From contig CACYKR010000008.1 in assembly GCA_902774995.1 (NCBI GenBank), positions 1 through 39,690 on the forward strand: a stretch of DNA of 39,690 nucleotides, given 5' to 3'. This document shows, in pieces, positions 1 through 8,615 of this stretch. The position numbers and the translations under genes are program-made. Each line of letters opens with the position of its first letter. Position 1 is the stretch's first letter. The notes beneath the pieces were generated by a model that saw only the letters and a list, made by a program, of their open reading frames with translations, made no database searches and was not told where the DNA came from. This stretch comes from an uncultured Bacteroidales bacterium (GTDB lineage: Bacteria; Bacteroidota; Bacteroidia; Bacteroidales; Paludibacteraceae).

Positions 1-1772
<1,772 letters not shown>

Positions 1773-1794
1773 TTAATATTATAATTCTCAACTG

Positions 1795-1840
1795 TCCATA
1801 CGGCTTCAGCCGATCGTTCGAGGCCTTGCCGAGATAAGAA
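1795..1840. repeat. 46-bp dispersed repeat, copy 1
   Basis: This stretch, starting TCCATACGGCTTCAGCC and ending CCGAGATAAGAA, recurs at 7199-7244 with one difference (G against A after CAGCC). Here it lies between the SPFH and gyrB genes, flanked by short CAACTGTC/TTGTCAACT oligomers. It contains the small inverted repeat GGCT-TC-AGCC. Function is unknown. Confidence 0.85.
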
Positions 1841-1843
1841 TTG

Positions 1844-3346
1844 TCAACTCTTCTTAATCTTCGCCTCGCCGGCTATCACTTGGCTGTTATTCTGCATGAT
1901 TGACGCCATATCGACACCCGTGGCCTCTTTGATCACCTCCATCGTCTGACGCATCACTACCGGCACATTGCCGCTGATGCCGGCTGCCTCGCTGCCGCTC
2001 GTGCCATACACATGCACGTCATTGATACTCGTCAGCGGCTCGGCTACCTTGGCGGCCACCTCCGGCAGGATCTTCACCATCATCTCCGCTATGGCGGCGC
2101 CGTTGTATTTCTTGTACGCCTCGGCTTTCTTGTCCATCGCTACAGCCTCTGCTTCACCTTTGGCCTTGATAGCCGCTGCCTCCGCCTCACCGACTGCCTT
2201 GATACCGGCGGCCTCTTGCTGTCTCGCGAACAGGTCTGCCTCAGCCTGGGCCTTGATAGCAGCCGCTTTCTGCTCCGCCTCGTAACGCTCGGCCTCTGCC
2301 TTGCGCTTGCGTTGTTCCAACTCGGCGGCCGCGTCTATCTCTTTCTGGTATTTGTCGGCATCGGCCTGTTTGTTCACCTTGGCCTCCAGCAGTTTCTCCT
2401 GGATGGCTATCTCCTGCTCGCGGAGGATCTGCTCCTGCTTGGCTTTCTCCACCTCGGCCTCCACGCTCAGACGGTTGATCTCTTTCTGGCGCTCCTGCTG
2501 GCGAATGGACTTGGCCGCCTCGGCCTCCACGGTCTTCACATTGATCTCGCGGGCCTGCTCCTGACGCTGGATCTCATACGCCGCATCGGCGATGGCCGAC
2601 TGGGTGTCTGCCTGTTTCTTCAGATCCGCCTGCTTCACGGCCAGCTCGGTGTTCTTGATGGCTATCTCCGTCTCGGCGGCTACACGTGCGTCGTTCGCCT
2701 CTTTGGAAGCCAGCGCACGGGCGATAGCTACGTCGCGCTCCGCATTGGCTTTGTTGATGGACGCCTCTTTCGTGATCTTGCACGTGTTGTCGGCACCCAG
2801 AGCGTGAATCAGCCCCTCGCCGTCGGTGATCGACTGGATATTGCAGCTCAGTATCTCGATACCTAATTTCGCCATGTCGGGAGCCGCTTTCTCCTGGATC
2901 TGGTTAGAGAATCCGTCGCGGTCCACGTTCAGAGAACGCAGATCCTGCGTACCGATGATCTCACGCATGTTGCCTTGCAGCGAGTCGCGGATCTCACTCG
3001 CTATCTGCTCGCGCGTCTTGCCTAAGAAGTTAGCAGCAGCCGTGGCTATCAGCTCCGGAGCGATTCGCACTTTCGCTACCGCATCCACGTCCACGTTGAT
3101 GAAATCAGATGTCGGTACCGGAGAGTCGGTCTTGATATCTACGCTCAACTGACCCAAATACAACTTATCCACTTTCTGCAGTCCCGGAATACGCAGACCG
3201 CCCGTTCCTATCAGGAACTTCGGCTTGCGGCGAGGCCAACCTGAGATTACTAACGCCTGGTTCGGAGACGTCTTGACATAAGACAACACCATCAGCAGTA
3301 ATACCAAGACTGCTACGACGATGATAATAATTGTGTTTTCAGACAT
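1844..3346 (-). CDS. flotillin-like SPFH/band 7 membrane protein
   Basis: This is a 500-residue protein of the flotillin (FloT/YqiK) group, which scaffolds membrane microdomains. One N-terminal transmembrane segment (residues about 4-24, rich in I, V and L) is followed by an SPFH domain (about 30-210, including TSPNQALVISG and VDVDAVAKVRI). A long Ala/Glu/Lys-rich coiled coil (about 215-400, many AEAEA and KQE heptads) and a C-terminal tail with Gly-rich patches follow. Length and order match bacterial flotillins of about 500 residues. An NfeD-type partner, often next to such genes, is not seen. Its own promoter lies at 3452-3482, leaving a 5' leader of about 100 bases. gyrB follows 80 bp downstream. 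The exact physiological role is inferred from the family only. Confidence 0.93.
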   Translation of the reverse strand: MSENTIIIIVVAVLVLLLMVLSYVKTSPNQALVISGWPRRKPKFLIGTGGLRIPGLQKVDKLYLGQLSVDIKTDSPVPTSDFINVDVDAVAKVRIAPELIATAAANFLGKTREQIASEIRDSLQGNMREIIGTQDLRSLNVDRDGFSNQIQEKAAPDMAKLGIEILSCNIQSITDGEGLIHALGADNTCKITKEASINKANAERDVAIARALASKEANDARVAAETEIAIKNTELAVKQADLKKQADTQSAIADAAYEIQRQEQAREINVKTVEAEAAKSIRQQERQKEINRLSVEAEVEKAKQEQILREQEIAIQEKLLEAKVNKQADADKYQKEIDAAAELEQRKRKAEAERYEAEQKAAAIKAQAEADLFARQQEAAGIKAVGEAEAAAIKAKGEAEAVAMDKKAEAYKKYNGAAIAEMMVKILPEVAAKVAEPLTSINDVHVYGTSGSEAAGISGNVPVVMRQTMEVIKEATGVDMASIMQNNSQVIAGEAKIKKS

Positions 3347-3451
3347 AATTGTAATATTTTGGATTTATTTCTTCTATTTATTATTACGCGTATTTATTTA
3401 TTATTACGCGCGAAACGCGCGCACATTCACACCCGCGCATGAAATTCGGTG

Positions 3452-3482
3452 CAAAGATACAAAAAAAAATTGACATATGCAA
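3452..3482 (-). promoter_or_regulatory. Bacteroidota-type promoter of the SPFH(-gyrB) unit
   Basis: On the minus strand, TTGCATATGTCA (-33 region, first base 3482) is followed by a run of T and then TATCTTTG (-7 box, 3459-3452). TTG and TA are 23 bases apart, as in all nine promoters of this type in the window. Confidence 0.8.
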
Positions 3483-3530
3483 GAGAACGCAACTTTTTTC
3501 TGTATTTTATGCTTTTTTTCTGTATCGCTA

Positions 3531-3561
3531 TTGTGTATTCGGATTATTTTTTGTACCTTTG
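3531..3561 (+). promoter_or_regulatory. Bacteroidota-type promoter of the 3702 gene
   Basis: TTGTGTATTC (from 3531), a T-rich spacer and TACCTTTG (3554-3561), with 23 bases from TTG to TA. It points to the 3702 gene and probably aroB, leaving a leader of about 130 bases that contains the 11-bp tandem repeats. Confidence 0.75.
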
Positions 3562-3624
3562 CACCGTCATGAAACATATACCCCATAGTATTATATACTA
3601 TGTATATAATACCAACGGTTGCAT

Positions 3625-3691
3625 GTGCGAAAATTAGTGCGTGATAAGTGCGCGATTAGTGCGCCACTTGTGCGCGATTAGTATGAAATTA
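3625..3691. repeat. five to six tandem 11-bp repeats, unit GTGCGCGATTA
   Basis: The units start at 3625 (12 bp), 3637, 3648, 3659, 3670 and, degenerate, 3681. GTGCG is constant in the first five and the second half varies around CGATTA. The array ends 10 bases before the ATG of the 3702 gene, inside its predicted 5' leader. Confidence 0.85.
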
Positions 3692-3701
3692 TTGGACTAA
3701 T

Positions 3702-4139
3702 ATGGCAAGAATACACCATGATTCGTCTGTCAACGAGATTATCGGATCCCTGAACTCGAAGAACGGACTCACTATCCGCAAGAAACACTTCCACGACTAC
3801 AACGGTAATATCACCAGAGAAGGACGGCTGGAGGTCTTCAAACCAAACCCGCGGGACTACAAGACCCACCCGGCTACACGCAAAGAGGCGGCTAACCAAC
3901 ACTCCTTCGGCTCGGCCTCGCACCTCGCGCAGGAGTTCATTGACGCACTCAAGTACAAGACTCCCCTCTCCCCGCAAAAACAGGCTTTCCTCGACTCCTG
4001 CACCGCACGCTTCTATGCCCAGCTCAAAGGCAAACCGGATCCCGTGGCGCCCAAAGACAGAGACGGCAACTACGTCATCTATGCACGCATAGACAACTTC
4101 ATCCGCGCCGTACTCCGCAAGGAAAACCCCATATTCTGA
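3702..4139 (+). CDS. small basic protein of unknown function
   Basis: I do not recognise this 145-residue protein as a characterised family. It is rich in Lys, Arg, His and Asn, has no signal peptide or membrane segment, and is probably cytoplasmic. Visible features are an N-terminal stretch with NGLTIRKKHFHDYNG, a central PNPRDYKTHPATRKEAANQ region and a helical C-terminal half. I have a faint impression of the small Bacteroidales proteins that carry a GKT-x-VY...PTPxQ pattern, but cannot confirm it. Reasons to call it real: a promoter at 3531-3561, normal codon use like its neighbours, an ATG start, and aroB only 30 bp downstream on the same strand. It was probably transcribed with aroB. 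An 11-bp repeat array sits directly before its start. Confidence 0.8.
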   Translation: MARIHHDSSVNEIIGSLNSKNGLTIRKKHFHDYNGNITREGRLEVFKPNPRDYKTHPATRKEAANQHSFGSASHLAQEFIDALKYKTPLSPQKQAFLDSCTARFYAQLKGKPDPVAPKDRDGNYVIYARIDNFIRAVLRKENPIF

Positions 4140-4169
4140 CCATCCCTTACGCGCTGATTTTTCTGATTG

Positions 4170-5204
4170 ATGCTTTGTCAAGACATACATAAGGCTATTG
4201 CTCCCTGGCTCGATCGCTACAAACAGATTTGCGTGGTGGCGGACGAGGCGGTGAACGTGGATTGGCCCTACCCCACGCTGCGGATAACCGTTAGCGAGCA
4301 GGACAAATCCCTGGAGACCGTATCCCGTATCTGGGATTTTCTCTTGGAGCAGCACTTCACCCGCCGCGGACTGCTCATCGCCGTCGGAGGAGGTGTCCTG
4401 ACCGACCTCGCAGGCTTTGCCGCAGCTACCTACAAACGCGGTATAGACTACCTCAATATCCCTACTACCCTGCTCGCCATGGTCGATGCCTCCACCGGCG
4501 GCAAGACGGGCTTCAACTACCATGGTCTCAAAAACGCAATAGGAGCTTTCCATGCGCCCGTAGAGACGCTCATCTACCCGCCGTTCCTCGACACCCTGCC
4601 CCCGCAGCAGTTCCTCAGCGGCTTTGCCGAGATGCTCAAAACCGGACTGATAGCCTCCTCCCCCTCTGAGAGGGGGTCAGAGGGGGCTTTATGGTACCGT
4701 CTCCTGCAATACGACCTGGATACGATAGACACCGCCGCACTGGCACCGCTTATCATGGATTGTATCGCTGTCAAGGAGCGTATCGTAGCCGCCGACCCCG
4801 ACGAACAAGGTCCCCGCAAAGCCCTCAACCTCGGACACACCTTCGGCCACGCGTTGGAAGAAATCTCCTTCGTACATCGTACTTCGTCCCTTGGTCCTTT
4901 GCTCCACGGTTACGCCGTTCTCTACGGCCTCATCGCCGAACTGTACCTCTCCGTCACGCTCCTGGGTTGCCCGCGCGACCCCTTGCAGCAGCTGACCCTC
5001 CTGATGCTCCGGTATTACGGCCGTCCCGTATGCAAATGCTCAGACAGACGGCAGCTCATAACCCTCATGCAGCAGGATAAAAAGAACGAGCATGCAGCCG
5101 AGATCAACTGCACGCTCCTTCATGCTATCGGAGCCCCCGCCATCAACCAAACGGTCACACCGGCACAAGCCGAAGAGGCTTTAGAATACCTTTTCTCCCT
5201 GTAA
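4170..5204 (+). CDS. aroB: 3-dehydroquinate synthase with two in-frame repeat insertions
   Basis: AroB converts DAHP to 3-dehydroquinate, the second step of the shikimate pathway, using NAD and a divalent metal. The NAD-binding motif GGGVLTDLAGFAAATYKRG, the PTTLLAMVDASTGGKTGFN stretch and the metal ligands in AEMLK, LNLGHTFGHALE and LLHGYAV are all visible. I place the start at the ATG at 4170 (an in-frame TTG lies just before). The protein is 344 residues. Two segments look foreign to the family. PSERGSEG at about 4660-4688 is encoded by a G-rich palindrome. FVHRTSSLG at about 4869-4898 is encoded by a GTAC-type repeat, and it sits between the two His-bearing metal motifs. The 3' end overlaps the convergent secreted-protein gene by 24 bp. 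The catalytic motifs are intact, so the enzyme is probably active. Confidence 0.95.
   Translation: MLCQDIHKAIAPWLDRYKQICVVADEAVNVDWPYPTLRITVSEQDKSLETVSRIWDFLLEQHFTRRGLLIAVGGGVLTDLAGFAAATYKRGIDYLNIPTTLLAMVDASTGGKTGFNYHGLKNAIGAFHAPVETLIYPPFLDTLPPQQFLSGFAEMLKTGLIASSPSERGSEGALWYRLLQYDLDTIDTAALAPLIMDCIAVKERIVAADPDEQGPRKALNLGHTFGHALEEISFVHRTSSLGPLLHGYAVLYGLIAELYLSVTLLGCPRDPLQQLTLLMLRYYGRPVCKCSDRRQLITLMQQDKKNEHAAEINCTLLHAIGAPAINQTVTPAQAEEALEYLFSL
4660..4686. repeat. G-rich palindromic element inside aroB
   Basis: The perfect palindrome CCCCCTCTGAGAGGGGG (4660-4676) is followed by TCAGAGGGGG. The same core occurs at 7278-7294 and, inverted, at 31982-31998, each next to TC and another G run. Here it is translated as SPSERGSEG within AroB and keeps the frame. 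Confidence 0.85.
4869..4898. repeat. GTAC-type interspersed element inside aroB
   Basis: CTTCGTACATCGTACTTCG followed by TCCCTTGGTCC. It matches the elements at 13659, 14041, 20525 and 20769 in the order GTACAT-n-GTACAT, then CCCTTnGTAC. It is in frame and is translated as FVHRTSSLG in AroB. Confidence 0.7.
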
Positions 5205-7193
5205 CGTAAAGACACCTTCCTCCGCCTCTACCAGCACTACGCCGTCTTTCATCACCAGTCTGGCTTTGCCGCCTGCGGACGAACCGTTGCTGTCCGGAGT
5301 ATCCACACCCTGAGGATGCGACGGATAAGCCTCCTGACGGATGATATACAGCGTCACGGCGTCGTGGTCATAGCTGACGATGACGTACGTACGCATCGGC
5401 TCCGACTGTACGAATGACGGCAGTTTGAACTTGTTCGCTACCACATACGTACGTCCTTTATAGCTCATCTCCGTCCAGCCCTCTACTACGGCGCTGTCCA
5501 GTACCAGATACCGGCATACGTCTGCGGAGTCAATCACCGCCGGTGCTTCTTCCGGCAACACTTCTCCGTTCTTGCCTGCGCGGAACGGCTCGGTAGGAGA
5601 GATCTCCGGCACACCGAAATAGTTGATAAACCGTCCCGTCACGCCCGACAAGGGATCCCCCGCCTTGACGTCCGCACCGTAACGCTTGCCCGTCACGCCG
5701 TCGCCGCGGTCAAAGAGCAGCATAGACCCTGTCTCGTCCCGTACATAGATATAGTTGTCGTATTTCTTGGTCACCGTCACGTCATTCAGATACACTACCG
5801 CGTGATCCTCCGCCTGCACAGCCTCCGCTACACGCAACACCCTCTGCAGGTTGAGTAGCACCGCTACCTCCGTCCGCACACTGCCGCTCTCCAGCACCAG
5901 CGTATCGACATAATGCCCCGGCGTTGCCTCATACGAGACAGTCAGCCGGTCGCCGTCCCGGTCTAACCATTCGTCCGAGAGTTTGAACACCCCGCCGTGC
6001 TTGAGCGATACGTGTATGTCCGCCGTCAGACGGTTGGCATTCACGCCGATGGTACGCGAGCCCGTCGTCTCGATGGTCGTCCCGAAATTGACGAACGGCG
6101 CTACGATAGCCGCTACGTCGCCCAATGCCTCCACCCTTCGGTACAGACACACCGGTGTCTGCGACCGCTCCGCGTAACAGCTGAAAAGCGTAGGACTGTT
6201 CTGTGCGTTGTACTGGATAATCTTCGAACGGCTGTTCCCGAGGTTCGTTATGACCGCTTCGCCGCCGTTCTCTATCGTTATATCCCAAAAACCGTAGTTG
6301 CCGTACGTGTCCTTGTCCACCACGTCCGTCCACACCGCAAGCCTGTTCTTCGTCTTCCCCCCGGAGGCTACCAGATACGCTTCTTCGTACCGTAACTCGT
6401 CCTGGAAGATATACGCCGTCCGGCCGTCCGACTCGGCGATACGGAGCGTATAGACCGCCCGGTCATCGGCCGCCACGGTGCTTCGGTCCGCAGAATAACG
6501 ACCGGAGATGGCGTGGATATTATTCACGCTCTCCCACTCGTCGTAATAGCCCATAATCTCGTTCACCCCTTCTTTATAGACGCCGAAGATCACTTGGTCG
6601 GAGTCCTGTAGCTGCGCTACGTCGGTCACCAGTTGGTAGGTGTCCATCGTAAAGACGGAACTGCCGCCTGACGCCGAACGGATGGTGACAGACTGTATAT
6701 TGATGGCGTTCTCGGTACATTTCACCCAAAAGCGGATCTTACCCGTCTGCGGCGTGGTAAACGCCACTACCGAATCACGGTTATAGACCCCGGCACCGCT
6801 GGTAGCGGGCTTGGTCACTATAATGCTGTCAGGCGCGTTGTTGCCTACCTGTACATAGATCACACCACGCCCTTTGGAAGAGTTCTGGCAGAAGTTAAAA
6901 CTAACCCGCCTCACCTCTTCAAAGGTCTGCACGGAAGTGGCACCGGCACCCGTAGTGCCTGTCTTGACGCTCACGCCCGCCGAATAGAGCCTTCCTTCCG
7001 CGTCCGTGCGGCCGGCGCTGTAATCCGACGCATTCTTGTCGCTTACCCATCCGTCCGTCTTGCCGTCGCAAACCGTGGCTTCTACCTTGGACACCCAGGA
7101 AACGGAAGTGAACGTATAAGTCACTTCCCCTGCCCGCACTGCTATCGCCCCCAGCAACAGCAGCACTCCTACCATAAATCGTTTCCCTTTCAT
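5181..7193 (-). CDS. secreted protein with OB-fold-like region and short C-terminal tail
   Basis: This is a 670-residue exported protein. The start at 7193 gives MKGKRFMVGVLLLLGAIAVRA, a clear signal peptide. A longer reading from 7217 would begin with residues encoded by a dispersed repeat and is rejected. After the signal come Ser/Thr/Gly-rich beta-type segments. The later region (about 460-560, including LRVAEAVQ, VYLNDVTVTKKYDNYIYVRD and GVTGRFINYFGVPEI) resembles the OB-fold domains of Bacteroidales secreted proteins. The last 25 residues (KDGVVLVEAEEGVFTLQG) match the tails of two other secreted proteins here. It is the last gene of the long lpx-glnS-phoH operon and has normal codon use. 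It ends inside the 3' end of aroB. Function is unknown; a surface or extracellular location is inferred. Confidence 0.85.
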   Translation of the reverse strand: MKGKRFMVGVLLLLGAIAVRAGEVTYTFTSVSWVSKVEATVCDGKTDGWVSDKNASDYSAGRTDAEGRLYSAGVSVKTGTTGAGATSVQTFEEVRRVSFNFCQNSSKGRGVIYVQVGNNAPDSIIVTKPATSGAGVYNRDSVVAFTTPQTGKIRFWVKCTENAINIQSVTIRSASGGSSVFTMDTYQLVTDVAQLQDSDQVIFGVYKEGVNEIMGYYDEWESVNNIHAISGRYSADRSTVAADDRAVYTLRIAESDGRTAYIFQDELRYEEAYLVASGGKTKNRLAVWTDVVDKDTYGNYGFWDITIENGGEAVITNLGNSRSKIIQYNAQNSPTLFSCYAERSQTPVCLYRRVEALGDVAAIVAPFVNFGTTIETTGSRTIGVNANRLTADIHVSLKHGGVFKLSDEWLDRDGDRLTVSYEATPGHYVDTLVLESGSVRTEVAVLLNLQRVLRVAEAVQAEDHAVVYLNDVTVTKKYDNYIYVRDETGSMLLFDRGDGVTGKRYGADVKAGDPLSGVTGRFINYFGVPEISPTEPFRAGKNGEVLPEEAPAVIDSADVCRYLVLDSAVVEGWTEMSYKGRTYVVANKFKLPSFVQSEPMRTYVIVSYDHDAVTLYIIRQEAYPSHPQGVDTPDSNGSSAGGKARLVMKDGVVLVEAEEGVFTLQGEKVF

Positions 7194-7198
7194 AACTA

Positions 7199-7244
7199 TC
7201 CATACGGCTTCAGCCAATCGTTCGAGGCCTTGCCGAGATAAGAA
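7199..7244. repeat. 46-bp dispersed repeat, copy 2
   Basis: This is the second copy of the repeat at 1795-1840, directly upstream of the start codon of the secreted-protein gene. It is followed by CAACTGTCAACTATCAAC oligomers and then by the G-rich palindrome at 7278. Confidence 0.85.
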
Positions 7245-7277
7245 CTATCAACTGTCAACTATCAACTTCCCCCCTCT

Positions 7278-7302
7278 CCCCCTCTGAGAGGGGGTCGGGG
7301 GG
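7278..7302. repeat. G-rich palindromic element between phoH and the secreted-protein gene
   Basis: CCCCCTCTGAGAGGGGG (7278-7294) followed by TCGGGGGG. This intergenic copy shares the core with the copy inside aroB and the inverted copy at 31982. Confidence 0.85.
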
Positions 7303-7309
7303 TATCCTT

Positions 7310-8248
7310 TCAACTTTCGACTTTTAATTTGTACGCTGCTACAATCTTCTTCACCAGCGGGTGGCGGACAATATCTTTCTCGTTGAACTCGATAATCTTG
7401 ATACCTTTTATCTCCCGGAACCGCTCCATAGCATCCCTCAGACCGGACTTCTGGCTCGGCGGCAGGTCTATCTGCGTCATGTCACCGGTGACAATCATCT
7501 TACCGCCTATACCTAATCGGGTCAGGAACATCTTCAGCTGCAGCGTGGTGGTGTTCTGCGCCTCATCAAGAATAACGATGGCGTCACTCAGTGTCCGTCC
7601 GCGCATGAACGCCAGAGGTGCTATCTGGATCACTCCCTTCTCCATGTATTCGTTCAGCTTCGTACCGGGAATCATGTCCTGCAGCGCGTCGTACAGCGGT
7701 TGCAGATACGGGTCGATCTTCTCTTTCATGTCTCCCGGCAGAAAACCTAATTTTTCTCCTGCCTCTACCGCCGGACGCGAAAGGATGATACGCCTGACCT
7801 CTTTGTTCTTCAACGCCCTGACGGCCAGCGCGATAGCCGTATAGGTCTTGCCGCTGCCGGCAGGACCTACCGCAAAGAGCAGGTCGTTCTCCTCGTAGGC
7901 TTCCACCAGTGCCTGCTGGTTGACAGAACGGGCATAGATAGACTTGCCGTTCACGCCGTGCAGGATCAGGTTCTCCGTGCCCTGCTCGTGAGGTTTCTCG
8001 CCGTGGAGAAGCTGCAGGATCTGCTGCTCCGAGAGAGCGTTGTTACGGATACAGAAATCTTCACAGAGCCGCAGCGAACGCTCGAATAGCGCTACCGCTT
8101 TCTCTGCACCCGACACCTTTATCTGATACCCGCGCGCAATCACGCGCACGTCCGGGTGCTGGTTCTTGAGACAGAGGATATTACTGTTGTTCACACCGTA
8201 AAAGGTCGGTGTATCCAGGGAGTCGTTGAGAGTAATGATTTGTTCCAT
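7310..8248 (-). CDS. phoH: PhoH-like ATPase
   Basis: A 312-residue P-loop ATPase of the PhoH family, whose members are linked to RNA metabolism and stress. Motifs seen are FYGVNNSNI near the N terminus, typical of Bacteroidales PhoH, a Walker A motif GPAGSGKT at about residue 130, the signature SRPAVEAGEKLGFLPGDM, and a Walker B region IVILDEAQNTT near 225. LTRLGIGGKMIVTGDMTQIDLP follows. The start at 8248 is supported by the conserved N terminus, although it overlaps the upstream nuclease-like gene by 68 bp. It follows glnS and the nuclease-like gene in the operon. The family assignment is secure; the cellular substrate is not known from sequence. Confidence 0.95.
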   Translation of the reverse strand: MEQIITLNDSLDTPTFYGVNNSNILCLKNQHPDVRVIARGYQIKVSGAEKAVALFERSLRLCEDFCIRNNALSEQQILQLLHGEKPHEQGTENLILHGVNGKSIYARSVNQQALVEAYEENDLLFAVGPAGSGKTYTAIALAVRALKNKEVRRIILSRPAVEAGEKLGFLPGDMKEKIDPYLQPLYDALQDMIPGTKLNEYMEKGVIQIAPLAFMRGRTLSDAIVILDEAQNTTTLQLKMFLTRLGIGGKMIVTGDMTQIDLPPSQKSGLRDAMERFREIKGIKIIEFNEKDIVRHPLVKKIVAAYKLKVES

Positions 8249-8615
8249 CCGGATTGAGAGTTACGAAAATAGACTGAGGTCCGTTATGCAAGAGCAGATA
8301 GGGGACATTCAGCTCACGGTTGTATGTCTGTGCCTGGTCAAGTGTCTTCTGGGTCAGCGGTACGGTCTCCGCCTTGCACTCAATGAGCACCAGCGGCTTC
8401 ATCTGTTTGTCATAGACTACGGCGTCGCAGCGCTTGTGCACCTCGCCTACCGTGATTGCCTGCTCCACGGCGATGAGGGAAGCCGGAAAGCCAAGTTGCT
8501 CCACCAACCGGTGAAGCAACTGCTGGCGTACCCATTCCTCAGGCGTCAGGCGCACCCATTGTTTGCGCCATTCGCAGAAAATCTGCTCTTTACCATTGTT
8601 TATGCGCGTGCGCAT
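8181..8615 (-). CDS. small type I restriction HsdR N-terminal-like protein (PD-(D/E)xK fold)
   Basis: A 144-residue soluble protein resembling the free-standing HSDR_N domain proteins of Bacteroidetes. It contains LTPEEWVRQQLLHRLVE, then GFPASLIAVEQAI, then a nuclease-like core RCDAVVYDKQMKPLVLIECK with the D...ExK arrangement. The ending is VPYLLLHNGPQ. I chose the ATG at 8615, which shares a base with the glnS stop (TAATG), implying translational coupling; a longer reading from 8645 starts inside glnS. Its 3' end overlaps phoH by 68 bp. No restriction or methylase genes are nearby, so a role in restriction is not supported. It is more likely an orphan DNA- or RNA-processing domain. Confidence 0.88.
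   Translation of the reverse strand: MRTRINNGKEQIFCEWRKQWVRLTPEEWVRQQLLHRLVEQLGFPASLIAVEQAITVGEVHKRCDAVVYDKQMKPLVLIECKAETVPLTQKTLDQAQTYNRELNVPYLLLHNGPQSIFVTLNPDGTNHYSQRLPGYTDLLRCEQQ

Larger units (their letters stand above)
3347..3701. other. divergent intergenic region between the SPFH gene and the 3702 gene
   Basis: No gene is visible. The region holds a minus-strand promoter (3452-3482), a plus-strand promoter (3531-3561), a palindrome CATAGTA-TTATA-TACTATG near 3585-3603, and a tandem 11-bp repeat (3625-3691). On the SPFH leader side there are A/T-rich TTATTACGCG repeats followed by the inverted repeat GCGCG-AAA-CGCGC near 3405-3420. Confidence 0.75.

Noticed and set aside
2012-2866. 284-codon plus-strand frame opposite the SPFH gene
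   Set aside because: It is a Leu/Gly-rich shadow of the Ala/Glu/Lys-rich coiled coil on the other strand; no start signal or homology.
3678-4553. 291-codon minus-strand frame across the 3702 gene and aroB
   Set aside because: The plus strand carries a promoter and aroB with intact motifs; the minus frame has none.
7194-7217. Upstream in-frame start that adds eight residues to the secreted protein
   Set aside because: The added residues come from the 46-bp dispersed repeat and would displace the signal peptide from the N terminus.
8181-8615. A restriction-modification system
   Set aside because: Only an HsdR N-terminal-like domain is present; there is no helicase, methylase or specificity gene in the neighbourhood.
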